Of a stretch of 36,913 bases of DNA, positions 1 through 8,681 are shown piece by piece. This DNA is from an uncultured Clostridium sp. (GTDB taxonomy: Bacteria; Bacillota; Clostridia; TANB77; CAG-508): positions 1 through 36,913 of the forward strand of contig USFW01000014.1 of the NCBI GenBank assembly GCA_900553985.1, in the 5' to 3' direction. The notes under the pieces are model-generated. The model saw only the letters and a program-made list of their open reading frames with translations. It was not told where the DNA came from and did no database searches. Each line of letters starts with the position of its first letter. Within the stretch, counting starts at the first letter, position 1. Position numbers and translations under genes: made by a program.

Positions 1-169
1 TATATTTTTCTTAAAATTTTCTTTCTATTTTTTCCCCAGATTATTTAACTCATATGATTATGAACAACAGTTTATAAAATTAAGATTTTCAATGTTTAAT
101 AAGGTTAGTGAATGCACTTTTTAACGATATTTACATAATATATAGTAAAGCTATAAAAGGAGGAATAAA

Positions 170-937
170 ATGGAATCAATATTAGAAGTTAAAAATATAA
201 GCAAAAAGTATCAAGGAAAAGAAGGAGAAGTATTAGCTATTGAAAATGTAAATTTTAGAATAAAAGAAGGAGAATTTGTATCAATAATAGGGCCAAGTGG
301 ATGTGGAAAATCAACACTACTTTCAATAATAAGTGGGTTAGAAACAAAAACAAATGGAGAAATATATATTGAAGGAGAAAAAGTAGAAGGAATTTCACCT
401 AAAATAGGATATATGTTGCAAAAAGATTGCTTACTAGATTGGAGAACGATATGGAGCAATACTATATTTGGACTAGAAATAAAAGGAAAAGTAAATGAAG
501 AAAATAAAAAATATGTAGAAGAGTTATTAAAAAAATATAATTTATATGAATTTAGGAATAAATATCCATCAGAATTATCAGGAGGAATGAGGCAAAGAGT
601 TGCATTAATTAGAACACTAGCAATAAAACCAAAAATATTACTTCTTGATGAAGCTTTTTCTGCTTTAGATTATCAGACTAGAATAATGGTAACAAATGAC
701 ATATACAACATATTAAGAAAAGAAAAAATAACCACATTAATGGTAACTCATGATATATCAGAAGCAATAAGTATGGCAGATAGAGTGTTAGTTCTAAGCA
801 AAAGACCAGGTACAGTAAAAGATATACACAAAATAGATTTTGAAATGGAAAATAGAAATCCAATAAATTGCCGAGAGAATCCTAAATTTAGCAAATATTT
901 TAATACTTTATGGAAGGAGCTTGGTGTAGATGAATAA
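170..937 (+). CDS. ABC transporter ATP-binding protein, NitT/TauT (SsuB/TauB-like) family
   Basis: The ATPase of an importer; it should sit on the inner face of the membrane and power the permease encoded next. Visible motifs are Walker A GPSGCGKST (residues 41-49), a Q-loop glutamine near 84, the signature LSGGM (136-140) followed by RQR, Walker B ILLLDE (156-161) and the H-loop histidine near 194. The length of 255 aa is normal for the family. The ATG has a strong AAGGAGG site a few bases upstream. The stop overlaps the permease start by 8 bases (ATGAATAA), so the two are translationally coupled. Nitrate, sulfonate, taurine, HMP and riboflavin-precursor importers share this architecture, so the substrate cannot be told from sequence alone. 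Confidence 0.93.
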   Translation: MESILEVKNISKKYQGKEGEVLAIENVNFRIKEGEFVSIIGPSGCGKSTLLSIISGLETKTNGEIYIEGEKVEGISPKIGYMLQKDCLLDWRTIWSNTIFGLEIKGKVNEENKKYVEELLKKYNLYEFRNKYPSELSGGMRQRVALIRTLAIKPKILLLDEAFSALDYQTRIMVTNDIYNILRKEKITTLMVTHDISEAISMADRVLVLSKRPGTVKDIHKIDFEMENRNPINCRENPKFSKYFNTLWKELGVDE

Positions 938-1740
938 TTTAATAATATCAAAAGAAAGAAAACAATATTTAAAGAAAAATAAAAAAAGAAAAGTAGTAAT
1001 ATTTCTAACACAAACAGCAATATTAGTAGCATTTTTAGGAATATGGGAAATACTCGCAAATTTAAATGTGATAGATAGTTTTATAACAAGTAAACCAAGT
1101 AGAGTATTTGAAACATTTATGAATCTAGGCTCAAATGACTTGCTAAAACATATCGGAGTAACAGTATATGAAACAGTTGTAGGATTTTTATTAGGAACAA
1201 TACTAGGAACAATTATAGCGATTGCATTATGGTGGTCAAAATTTTTAGCAAATGTTTTTGAACCATATTTGGTAGTATTAAACAGTTTGCCTAAAGTAGC
1301 ACTTCGGACCAATAATAATAATATGGGTAGGTGCAGGAACACCAGCAATAATCGTAATGGCTATTGCAATTTCATTAGTAGTAACTATATTAGAAAATCT
1401 AAATGGATTTATAAAAACAGACAAAGATTTAATAAAAATGGCAGAAACATATAATGCAAGTAAGTTTCAAATATTAACAAAGATAGTTTTACCAGCAAAT
1501 ATTTCTACATTTATAAATTCTTTAAAAGTGAACATAGGTCTTTCTTTAGTAGGAGTTATTTCTGGAGAATTTTTAGTATCAAAAGCAGGATTAGGCTATT
1601 TAATTGTATATGGAGGCCAAGTATTTAAACTAGATTTAGTAATGGCAAGTGTAATCATCTTAGGAGTGGTTGCAGGATTAATGTATTTAGCAGTATTAAT
1701 GTTAGAAAAAGCTATACTAAAATCAAGAAGATTTAAGTGA
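930..1740 (+). CDS. ABC transporter permease, NitT/TauT family, interrupted by a +1 frameshift at 1305
   Basis: The membrane subunit of the importer. The zero frame gives 125 residues ending NSLPKVAL, then codon CGG at 1305-1307. Skipping the C at 1305 restores GPIIIIWVGAG and a further 144 residues to the stop at 1738-1740, making 269 aa, the usual family length. The restored segment is the conserved cytoplasmic coupling region (EAA-type loop) of BPD_transp_1 permeases. Without the shift the product ends early in an unrelated frame, after 174 aa. Hydrophobic segments are otherwise intact on both sides and there are no other lesions. It is either a recent frameshift mutation, a sequence error or a recoding site; the binding-protein gene downstream has the same lesion at the same heptamer. 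Confidence 0.85.
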
Positions 1741-1853
1741 AATAAGAAAAGAAAAAATATAAAATATACAAATGTATAGTGGTATTATAAATTTGTATAA
1801 AAATATTGTAAAAAACATAATAAAGTATATCAAACAATAAAGATTATTAAATA

Positions 1854-1920
1854 AAAATACACCGTATTTAGTAAAAATAGGAAAAATATTTTAAATCACT
1901 AAATGGTGTATTTTATTTGT
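1854..1920 (+). terminator. terminator-like hairpin between permease and binding protein
   Basis: AAAATACACC plus ATTTAGT (1854-1872, with two unpaired bases) pairs with ACTAAAT plus GGTGTATTTT (1898-1914), and a T-rich run follows. This suggests the ATPase-permease mRNA ends here and the binding protein is transcribed separately, or that the hairpin tunes read-through. Confidence 0.55.
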
Positions 1921-1976
1921 TTTCATACACAATTTAAAGAGATAAACATAAAATATACTAAAAAAGGAGGAAAAAA

Positions 1977-2991
1977 ATGAAAAAGAGAACATATGTAATA
2001 ATGATAATAATTTTATTATTAGTATTAATTTTAGGAGTTTTTACATTCAAGAAAAAAGGCAATAATAGCAAAGATGGATTAACAGAAGTAAAGTTGAGTG
2101 AAGTAACTCGTTCAGTATTTTATGCTCCACAATATATAGCAATTAATAAAGGATTTTTCAAGGAAAAAGGAATAGAAATAGAATTAACAACAGGTCAAGG
2201 AGCAGATGCAGTAATGACATCAGTATTATCAAATCAAAGCGACATAGGATTTGCACGGACCAGAAGCATCAATATATGTATACAATGAAGGAAAAGAAGA
2301 CTATACACAAGTATTTGCACAGATGACAAAAAAAGATGGTTCACTTTTAGTGGCTAGAAATAAAACAGACAAATTTTCTTGGGAAGATGTAAAAGGAAAA
2401 ACAATTATACCAGGAAGAAAAGGTGGAGTACCATTTATGACATTACAATATGTGCTAAGAAAAAATGGAATAAACCCAGAAACAGATGTAATATTAGATG
2501 ATAGTATCAAATTTGATTTAATGGCAGGTGCATTTGCATCAGGAAATGCAGAATATGTAACATTATTTGAGCCAACTGCTTCAATGACAGAAAAAGAGGG
2601 AAAAGGATATATAGTAGCATCAGTAGGAGAAGCAGCAGGAGATATACCATATACGGCATATTTCGCTAAAAAGAGTTATATTGAAAAAAATGAAGAAATA
2701 ATACAAAAATTTACAGAAGCAATATATGATGGACAAAAATGGGTGAAAGAACATACAGCTAAAGAAATAGCAGAAGTAATCCAAAGTTTCTTCCCAGATA
2801 CAAGTGTAGAAATGTTAGAAAGTGCAGTTAAAACCTACAAAGATATTGAGGCCTGGAATGAAACTCCTGAATTAAAAGAAGAAAGTTTTGAAAGATTACA
2901 AGAAGTAATGACACAAGCAGGAGAATTAACCCAAAAAGTACCATTTGATAAAATAGTTAATAATAAATATGCAGAGAATTTAGAAAAATAA
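1977..2991 (+). CDS. ABC transporter substrate-binding protein (NMT1/SsuA-like), interrupted by a +1 frameshift at 2256
   Basis: The extracytoplasmic binding protein of the importer. Zero frame gives 93 residues ending SDIGFA, then codon CGG at 2256-2258. Skipping the C at 2256 restores GPEASIYVYNEG and 244 more residues, total 337 aa, normal for the family. Typical motifs are the early VFYAPQYIAINKGFF and the SDIGFAGPEA segment. The N-terminus has one hydrophobic helix (about residues 6-24) with no lipobox cysteine, so the protein looks membrane-anchored rather than a lipoprotein. The ATG is set by a strong AAGGAGG site. The gene sits 236 bp behind the permease with a terminator-like hairpin between them. 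The lesion matches the one in the permease (same CGGACCA heptamer). Confidence 0.85.
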
Positions 2992-3159
2992 TAATTTTTA
3001 AACAAGTTAAAAATTTAATATAGGAATATAAAATTAATAAAAATAAAGTATAATGTTACATTAAAATAATTAAAAAAGTAAAATTCAAACTAAAAAGATT
3101 AAAATATAGAATATTAAAGTTGTATTTAAGAAATTGTTAAAAAGTTATAAACAGAAATA

Positions 3160-3217
3160 AAACCGTTCAATTATTTTAGTATAAATTTAATATATAAAAT
3201 AATTGAACAGTTTTTTT
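3160..3217 (+). terminator. Rho-independent terminator after the binding protein
   Basis: A long stem, AAACCGTTCAATTATTTTA (3160-3178) against TAAAATAATTGAACAGTTT (3195-3213) with one mismatch, is followed by a T run to 3217. It may also serve the minus-strand operon ending at 3290. Confidence 0.85.
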
Positions 3218-3289
3218 CGTATATAAAAAGTAAAAGTGACCTTTAAAAGGACCAATGATAGCTTTGCTTGTATAGTTTTGCTACTTTTC

Positions 3290-4375
3290 TTATTTTTTAG
3301 AGACTTCTTTTTTAGTTTCAATTTCTTCCAAAAAATCAGCATAAGTCTTAGTGATATCAATTTTAGATTTACCTTGTTTAATATTAGAATCTTGTTTCAA
3401 AACCAAATCTACATCATAAAATTCTTTTAGTTTCAATACATTATCTTTTTTATGACCAATAACATTGTTGACATCTAAAGGATTTACAGTGACTTGAACT
3501 TCCTTTACTTTAACATTTAACTTTTTAATTTTTTCAACAATAGCATCATACCATAAACCAGCTTCAACAAGTTGTCTAAAAGCTGGATGATATGGACCAG
3601 CAACAACTTCACTTTTTTCACAAGATGGGTCTGAAATTTCATCAGTATTTTGTAAACCAACTCGTATTATATCAATATTTTTATCAGAAAACATTCGAAC
3701 CAGTTGTTTGCAAGTTTCAACTGCTTGAGGTAAAGGTAAAGCTTTATAAATACCATCTTCATATTCTTTTTCCAATTTAGTATTTTTTACAACTAAAACC
3801 GGATAAATTCTAACCATTTTAGGTTTTAATTTTATTAATGCTTTTGCAGTATTTATCTCATCTTGTCTTGTACTTTCAGGCAAGCCAACCATCATTTGAT
3901 GACCTAATCTAAAACCATACCATCTAATTAACTTAGAAGCTTTTTTTACATCTTCAAAAGTATGACCTCGATTTGCTCTTTTTAGAACGAAATCGTTTGC
4001 AGATTGAACACCTAATTCAATTGTTTTTACCTTATATTTTTTAAGTCTTTTTAAAATATTTTTATCTATGTAATCAGGTCTAGTAGAAATCCTTATACTT
4101 TCAACTTTTCCTTCTTTAACATATGTATATGCAAGTTCTAATAATTCATTTTGTAAATTTTCATTAATTGCTGTAAAACTACCACCAAAAAATGCTATTT
4201 CTATTAATGCATCTGAATCATTTAAATTTTTTAGGTAATTATCTATTATGTTTTTTGCTTCTTCTTTTGTCATATTCTTTTTTTGACCACTAATTGATTT
4301 TTGATTACAAAAAATACAATCATTTGGACAACCTAAATGTGGCACAAATATGGGAATTATATATTGATGTTTCAT
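3290..4375 (-). CDS. Radical SAM protein, Elp3-like
   Basis: An iron-sulfur radical SAM enzyme of the Elp3-like group that sits beside rnc in many Clostridia. The cluster motif CPNDCIFC gives cysteines 16, 20 and 23, after the typical opening IPIFVPHLGC. The GGSF SAM-contact motif lies near residue 65 (FFGGSFTA). At 361 aa it lacks the C-terminal acetyltransferase domain of true Elp3. A tRNA-modification role is plausible from family membership but the reaction is not established by the sequence. The ATG is 15 bases after the rnc stop, with an AAGAGGT ribosome site, so it is the second gene of the rnc operon. Confidence 0.88.
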   Translation of the reverse strand: MKHQYIIPIFVPHLGCPNDCIFCNQKSISGQKKNMTKEEAKNIIDNYLKNLNDSDALIEIAFFGGSFTAINENLQNELLELAYTYVKEGKVESIRISTRPDYIDKNILKRLKKYKVKTIELGVQSANDFVLKRANRGHTFEDVKKASKLIRWYGFRLGHQMMVGLPESTRQDEINTAKALIKLKPKMVRIYPVLVVKNTKLEKEYEDGIYKALPLPQAVETCKQLVRMFSDKNIDIIRVGLQNTDEISDPSCEKSEVVAGPYHPAFRQLVEAGLWYDAIVEKIKKLNVKVKEVQVTVNPLDVNNVIGHKKDNVLKLKEFYDVDLVLKQDSNIKQGKSKIDITKTYADFLEEIETKKEVSKK

Positions 4376-4390
4376 AGATTTACCTCTTTT

Positions 4391-5065
4391 CTATTTTAAA
4401 TTTTCTAAAGCTTTTTTTGCAGCTTGCATCTCAGCACTTTTTTTACTTTTGCCATTTCCATTTGCTAAAATCTTACCATTAAAAATAACTTGAGCTTCAA
4501 AACTTTTATCATGGTCTGGACCTGATTCACTTATGATTTCATAGGAAATTTTAACATCACCATTTTCTTGTAATTTTTCTTGTAACACAGTTTTATAATC
4601 TTTATCACCAACATGAATTGTAGCAAGTTTAATCTCATCTTTTAAATTTTCAACAATAAATTTTTCAGCAACATCTAAACCACCATCTAAGTACATAGCA
4701 GCGATTACAGCTTCAACACTATCTGCAAGTATAGCTGGCCTATTTTTTCCACCATTTACAATTTCAGATTTTCCTAAAAATAAAAATTCACCAAAGTTAT
4801 GTTTTTTTGCAATTTTATATAAGCTTTTTTCACATACCACAGTAGCTCTAACCTTAGTCATTTCTCCTTCATGTAAATTTGTATAATTATTATATAAAAA
4901 CTTACTTGATATGAATTCTAAAATACTATCACCAAGAAATTCTAGTTTTTCATTACTAGATACATTTTTTTCATAAGCATAAGAAGTATGAGTAAAAGCA
5001 TTTTTTAATAAATCTTTATTTTTAAAAGTATAACCTATTTCTATTTCTGCTTGTTCTATATTCAA
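4391..5065 (-). CDS. rnc: Ribonuclease III
   Basis: A double-stranded RNA endonuclease for rRNA and mRNA processing. The catalytic signature NEKLEFLGDSILEF lies near residues 40-53, a second acidic site (ADSVEAVIAAMYLDGG) lies near residues 115-130, and a double-stranded RNA binding domain fills the C-terminus, with the KSKKSAEMQAAKKAL helix at the end. The chosen start is TTG at 5065, because GAGGTG (5077-5072) lies 6 bases upstream. The in-frame GTG at 5074-5072 is part of that ribosome site and would have none of its own. Total 224 aa. Its promoter is at 5090-5117, and the radical SAM gene follows in the same operon. Confidence 0.95.
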   Translation of the reverse strand: MNIEQAEIEIGYTFKNKDLLKNAFTHTSYAYEKNVSSNEKLEFLGDSILEFISSKFLYNNYTNLHEGEMTKVRATVVCEKSLYKIAKKHNFGEFLFLGKSEIVNGGKNRPAILADSVEAVIAAMYLDGGLDVAEKFIVENLKDEIKLATIHVGDKDYKTVLQEKLQENGDVKISYEIISESGPDHDKSFEAQVIFNGKILANGNGKSKKSAEMQAAKKALENLK

Positions 5066-5089
5066 AATTTTCACCTCTTAACTTCCAAT

Positions 5090-5117
5090 ATTATATACTA
5101 TTTTACAGATTTTGCAA
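5090..5117 (-). promoter_or_regulatory. Promoter of the rnc operon
   Basis: Minus-strand TTGCAA (5117-5112), 16-bp spacer, TATAAT (5095-5090). The predicted transcript start lies near 5083, giving a short leader to the TTG start at 5065. Confidence 0.7.
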
Positions 5118-5242
5118 GGGATTTGTAGATATTTAGTAAAGAACTATTTAACAAAAAAAGCTATTAAATTACACTTTTTTTTATAAATAGCCAAAATACA
5201 AATAATTCTCTAAAATTCCCATTTGAATTTTATCTAAATTTG

Positions 5243-5271
5243 TAGACAGAAAAATTTTAATATTGTATAAT
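5243..5271 (+). promoter_or_regulatory. Promoter of the glucosaminidase gene
   Basis: TAGACA (5243-5248), 17-bp spacer, TATAAT (5266-5271). Transcription should start near 5278. That is after the first in-frame ATG at 5276, so the start of the gene must lie further downstream. Confidence 0.75.
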
Positions 5272-5308
5272 ATGAATGTATATTATTATGGAAAGTGAGG
5301 GAATATAT

Positions 5309-6739
5309 GTGTTAAAAGATAAAGAAGAATCTATAGTAAATAATAAAGATGAAAGAAATTTATCAGAAGTATTCAAAGAATTACAACAAATTAGATATAC
5401 ACAGCAAGAAGCACAGGTAAAAAATACTAGTGCTAAAACTAGAAAAAAGACAACTAAGCCAACTAAAAAGAAAACAAAAGTTGTAATGACATCAGAAGAA
5501 ACATCATTTCATCAAAATAAAAAAAGTGTAAGACTTTCAAATCTAATCATAATTCTTTCAGTTCTAATATTAATAATAATAGCTGCATTTCCTAAAGATG
5601 TATTTTCTAAGGAATCAGCGACAAATGAAACAGAAGAAAATAAAAAAGAAAAAGTAGAAACAGCAGCAATACCTAGTGACTTTGAAATAAATAGAAGAGC
5701 CTTAAATATGCAAAAAATAATTTCAGAAAATTCTAGTTTTGAAAAAGTAAAAGAACAAGTATCTGAAGATAGAAATATAGATTTTGAAATAAAGTCTCAA
5801 GCAAATGCAACTTTGCCAAGAGGAGAACAAATTGTTTTACAAAAAGGGGCATTAGGAAAAGAAAGTGTATCTTTAGTAAAAACATATGAAAATGGGGAAT
5901 TTATTGAAGAAATTATACTAGAAAAACATACAACACAAGAACCTGTACAAGAAATACTAGATATAGGAACATCAGATTTCTTAGCCAAATTAAAAATTCA
6001 TCTTGGAGATATTGTATATTTAACAACAGATACAAGTTTAAGAAAAGAAGCAAATGATAATTCAGAAGAAGTTGCTAAAATAAAACAAAGTTTAGATGTA
6101 AAATTATTAGAATTACCAAATGAAGAATGGTGTAAAGTGTCTTTTGACAATATTGAAGGATATATACCAACAAAAAATCTAACATCAGCATATGTAACAC
6201 CTAATATAGTAGAGAAAAACAGAATTCAAAGAATTTTAATTAAAGTTAATATAAATATGGAATTAAATAAATCAACAGGTTTAACTTTAAAAGACTATCA
6301 AAAAATATTTAAAGGAATATCAAATGATGCAAATAAGATTTTTGAAAGTAATGCAGAAGTATTTTATAATGTAGATAAAAAATATAATGTAAATGGGCTA
6401 TTTATAGCATCAATAGCAATACATGAAAGTGCTTGGGGAACATCACAAATATCACAGGAAAAACATAACTTATTTGGATATGGCTCATATGATCAAACAC
6501 CATATGAATCATCATACGATTTTGCTACATATGAAGAAGGAATAGAAACAGTTTCAAAATCTTTAGTAAAATATTACTTAAATCCATCAGGAACAAAAAT
6601 CTATGGAGGAGAAACAGCAAGTGCTTGGTATTATAACGGACCAACATTAGAGGGAGTTAATCAAAGATATGCTAGTGACCCTGATTGGCACAAAAAAGTA
6701 TTTTCTTATATGGAAATGTTATATAATAGACTTAAATAA
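5309..6739 (+). CDS. Membrane-anchored G5-SH3-glucosaminidase (GH73-like) cell-wall hydrolase
   Basis: A probable peptidoglycan hydrolase cutting N-acetylglucosaminyl bonds outside the cell. In order: a charged, lysine-rich cytoplasmic tail, one membrane helix (about residues 78-94), a G5-like domain (about 153-221, LPRGEQIVLQKG and the closing VQEILDIGT), a bacterial SH3 domain (about 230-292), and a glucosaminidase domain (about 330-474) with the catalytic-region motif IAIHESAWGTSQIS and later NLFGYG. The start is GTG at 5309, since GAGGG (5297-5301) is 7 bases upstream; ATG 5276 and 5288 lie at or near the predicted transcript start and lack a ribosome site. Total 476 aa. The next gene follows after 11 bases. 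Role in daughter-cell separation or wall turnover is inference. Confidence 0.88.
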   Translation: MLKDKEESIVNNKDERNLSEVFKELQQIRYTQQEAQVKNTSAKTRKKTTKPTKKKTKVVMTSEETSFHQNKKSVRLSNLIIILSVLILIIIAAFPKDVFSKESATNETEENKKEKVETAAIPSDFEINRRALNMQKIISENSSFEKVKEQVSEDRNIDFEIKSQANATLPRGEQIVLQKGALGKESVSLVKTYENGEFIEEIILEKHTTQEPVQEILDIGTSDFLAKLKIHLGDIVYLTTDTSLRKEANDNSEEVAKIKQSLDVKLLELPNEEWCKVSFDNIEGYIPTKNLTSAYVTPNIVEKNRIQRILIKVNINMELNKSTGLTLKDYQKIFKGISNDANKIFESNAEVFYNVDKKYNVNGLFIASIAIHESAWGTSQISQEKHNLFGYGSYDQTPYESSYDFATYEEGIETVSKSLVKYYLNPSGTKIYGGETASAWYYNGPTLEGVNQRYASDPDWHKKVFSYMEMLYNRLK

Positions 6740-6750
6740 AAGGAGTCAAT

Positions 6751-7584
6751 ATGAAAAAAATTAGAATTAAGAATTATAAATTAGTTTTTACAATATTAAT
6801 ATTGATATTATGTGTCACATCATTTCTATATTACGATTTAGTTTTTAAAGAAGTATTTGCAAGAGAAGAATTTACAAAACAAATTGTAAAATCAGCAGAA
6901 GAAAACAAAAATCCAATATTTAAGATACACAAGATAATTGTATATAGCAGTGCAAATGCTATTGATAAAAGTGAAAATGAATCATTAAAAGACCTAAGTA
7001 TATTGCAGTATTCAGATATTGCAATATACTTAGACAATACAAGCACGGTATATGATATGACAAGTGAAAACACTGTTAAAGAATTATATATAGATAATGT
7101 AAAAATCACAACATGTTCAGATAAAGGATATCAATATGTAAATTATAAAAATGCATTAGACTTTGCTAAATATAAAGAAATTTCAGAACCAGAAAGTGAA
7201 AAAATTGAATATAATATAATAACAAATAATAGTCAAAATGATAGTACAGATTATTCAAAACCCACATTTTATTCAGATTGCTCAAACCCAATTACTTTAG
7301 AATATATGAACCAAGATATTATAACAAATTATGCAGCATCTAGTGATGCAAATACTGTATCATTTAATGGGAAAGTGTTGCAAGAAGCAAACATAAATCT
7401 TGAGGATATAAATTATAATTTGAGTTTTAATATTAATATTATAAATAACTTAAATGAACACTTTGTTTGTACTGTAAAGCTTGACATTGATTTAAGTGAT
7501 GAAGATGGTGGCGTTTATAAAGGATATAAATATGATACAAATACAGTTTCAGGGTATGAATATGAATTTCTTAAAATATCATAA
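6751..7584 (+). CDS. Anchored or secreted protein of unknown function
   Basis: I do not recognise this family. The 277-aa product has one N-terminal hydrophobic helix (about residues 11-28, LVFTILILILCVTSFLYY) after a basic tail, which is a membrane anchor or signal peptide, and then an acidic, asparagine-rich extracytoplasmic part with no catalytic motif that I can see. It lies 11 bases after the cell-wall hydrolase with a clear AAAGGAG site and shares its terminator, so it is probably co-transcribed and may act with the hydrolase at the envelope. That link is inference from position only. Confidence 0.8.
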   Translation: MKKIRIKNYKLVFTILILILCVTSFLYYDLVFKEVFAREEFTKQIVKSAEENKNPIFKIHKIIVYSSANAIDKSENESLKDLSILQYSDIAIYLDNTSTVYDMTSENTVKELYIDNVKITTCSDKGYQYVNYKNALDFAKYKEISEPESEKIEYNIITNNSQNDSTDYSKPTFYSDCSNPITLEYMNQDIITNYAASSDANTVSFNGKVLQEANINLEDINYNLSFNINIINNLNEHFVCTVKLDIDLSDEDGGVYKGYKYDTNTVSGYEYEFLKIS

Positions 7585-7634
7585 AAAATGATAGAATTAT
7601 AAACTTTTAAATTTATAGTTCTATCATTTTTTTA
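7583..7634 (+). terminator. Rho-independent terminator of the hydrolase operon
   Basis: AAAAAATGATAGAATTATAAA (7583-7603) pairs with 7612-7632 with only a G-T wobble, and ends in a T run. The stem begins within the stop codon of the gene before it. It is symmetric enough to work on both strands. Confidence 0.85.
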
Positions 7635-7662
7635 TTGTTTTTTTTAATATTTATGATATACT
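7635..7662 (+). promoter_or_regulatory. Promoter of the CmpB-like gene
   Basis: TTGTTT (7635-7640), 16-bp spacer, TATACT (7657-7662), directly after the terminator and ahead of an AAGGAGGAGG ribosome site. Confidence 0.55.
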
Positions 7663-7687
7663 TTAGAATATTAAGGAGGAGGAAAAT

Positions 7688-8353
7688 ATGGAATTTTTAC
7701 ACACAATAGAAATATACTTTTTACTATTCATAACATATTCATTTTTTGGATGGCTTATGGAAGTAATTTGTAAGTTAATACAAGAAAAAAGATTTATAAA
7801 TAGAGGATTTTTAATAGGACCATATTGTCCAATATATGGATGGGGAGCATTAGCAATAACTATTTTATTAAAAAAATATTTAGATGATCCAATAGCACTA
7901 TTTTTTATGTCTGTAATTATATGTTCGGTAATAGAATACTTAACAAGTTATATATTAGAGAAGAAATATCATGCAAGATGGTGGGATTACAGTAATAAAA
8001 AGTATAATATAAATGGAAGAATTTGCTTAGAAACATTAATTCCATTTGGACTTTTAGGAATGGTAATATCATACTTTACAAACCCAATATTTTTTAGTTG
8101 GTATTCATCTCTTAGTGATATTGGATTACATATAATATCAGGATTACTATTATTAATATTTATTACAGATAACATTGTTTCATCTAGAATAGTATCTGCA
8201 ATAAAAGCAGAAGGAATAAAAGCAATAAAAGATAACACAGAAGAAATAACACAATTTGTAAAACAAAAACTAAGAGAAAAATCTATGCTTCATAGAAGAT
8301 TAGTTAATGCATTTCCAAATATGAAAGACATACATTTTAAACTTAAAAAATAA
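7688..8353 (+). CDS. Polytopic membrane protein, putative ABC-transporter type IV (CmpB-like) family
   Basis: A 221-aa integral membrane protein with about five or six hydrophobic segments. It matches the family Pfam calls putative ABC-transporter type IV by the early FFGWLMEV, the RFINRGFLIGPYCPIYGWG loop and the later KYHARWWDYSNKKYNINGRICLE block with its aromatic and charged residues. The C-terminal 45 residues are basic and cytoplasmic. The family has no proven transport activity; in Clostridia it is common and uncharacterised. It is a single gene with its own promoter; no terminator is evident after it, and a long AT-rich gap follows to the riboswitch. Confidence 0.85.
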   Translation: MEFLHTIEIYFLLFITYSFFGWLMEVICKLIQEKRFINRGFLIGPYCPIYGWGALAITILLKKYLDDPIALFFMSVIICSVIEYLTSYILEKKYHARWWDYSNKKYNINGRICLETLIPFGLLGMVISYFTNPIFFSWYSSLSDIGLHIISGLLLLIFITDNIVSSRIVSAIKAEGIKAIKDNTEEITQFVKQKLREKSMLHRRLVNAFPNMKDIHFKLKK

Positions 8354-8536
8354 AACTAAAGAGATGATAGTAATTAGATAAAAAATAATAAAATCTTTTA
8401 AGTTTAGGTATTTTTTATAAAAAATTCATATAATTACTTTGTTATTTCACTTAGTAATTGCTTATATTATATATCTAAACTACTTCTAAAATAATATAAT
8501 TTATAAAATATAAAAAAATTTAATAATGAAAAAAAC

Positions 8537-8565
8537 TTGTTGAATTTGGAAAAGTATGGTATGAT
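8537..8565 (+). promoter_or_regulatory. Promoter feeding the c-di-GMP riboswitch
   Basis: TTGTTG (8537-8542), 17-bp spacer, TATGAT (8560-8565) with an extended TGG just before it. The predicted start near 8572 falls exactly at the 5' edge of the riboswitch. The stretch 8354-8536 before it is AT-rich with nothing else I can identify. Confidence 0.75.
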
Positions 8566-8573
8566 TCAAGTAG

Positions 8574-8663
8574 ATGTACAAAGCAAAATAAATGAAAATT
8601 TATGGCGCAAAGCCAAAGGTCTAAAAGTTATAAAGGATAACTCATGATGGCTAGGTTACACAG
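8574..8663 (+). promoter_or_regulatory. Cyclic di-GMP-I (GEMM-I) riboswitch
   Basis: The conserved parts appear in order: AAAGCAAA, a perfect hairpin ATAAAT-GAAA-ATTTAT with the GNRA tetraloop, GGCGCAAAGCCA, the tetraloop-receptor segment GGTCTAAA, a second arm AGTTAT-AAAGG-ATAACT, then GGCTAGGTTACA closing the fold. These match the class I c-di-GMP aptamer core. The aptamer ends about 20 bases before the ATG at 8682, with GAAAAGGGGG between them, and no terminator stem fits. Control is therefore more likely at translation start than by termination (inference). Confidence 0.93.
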
Positions 8664-8681
8664 AAGAAAAGGGGGAATTTT

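Noticed and set aside
1..169. A riboswitch (for example TPP) ahead of the ABC transporter
   Set aside because: No conserved aptamer core is visible; only AT-rich DNA and a strong ribosome site.
1306..2261. A methylation-linked base-calling error at GGACC as the cause of both frameshifts
   Set aside because: Not excluded, but other GGACC/GGTCC sites (for example 3594, 7818, 13089, 20305, 23003) and a third CGGACCA at 6637 lie in intact frames, so a simple motif-wide error is unlikely.
3236..3430. A short plus-strand reading over the end of the radical SAM gene
   Set aside because: No ribosome site or promoter, and it lies mostly antisense to a clear conserved gene.
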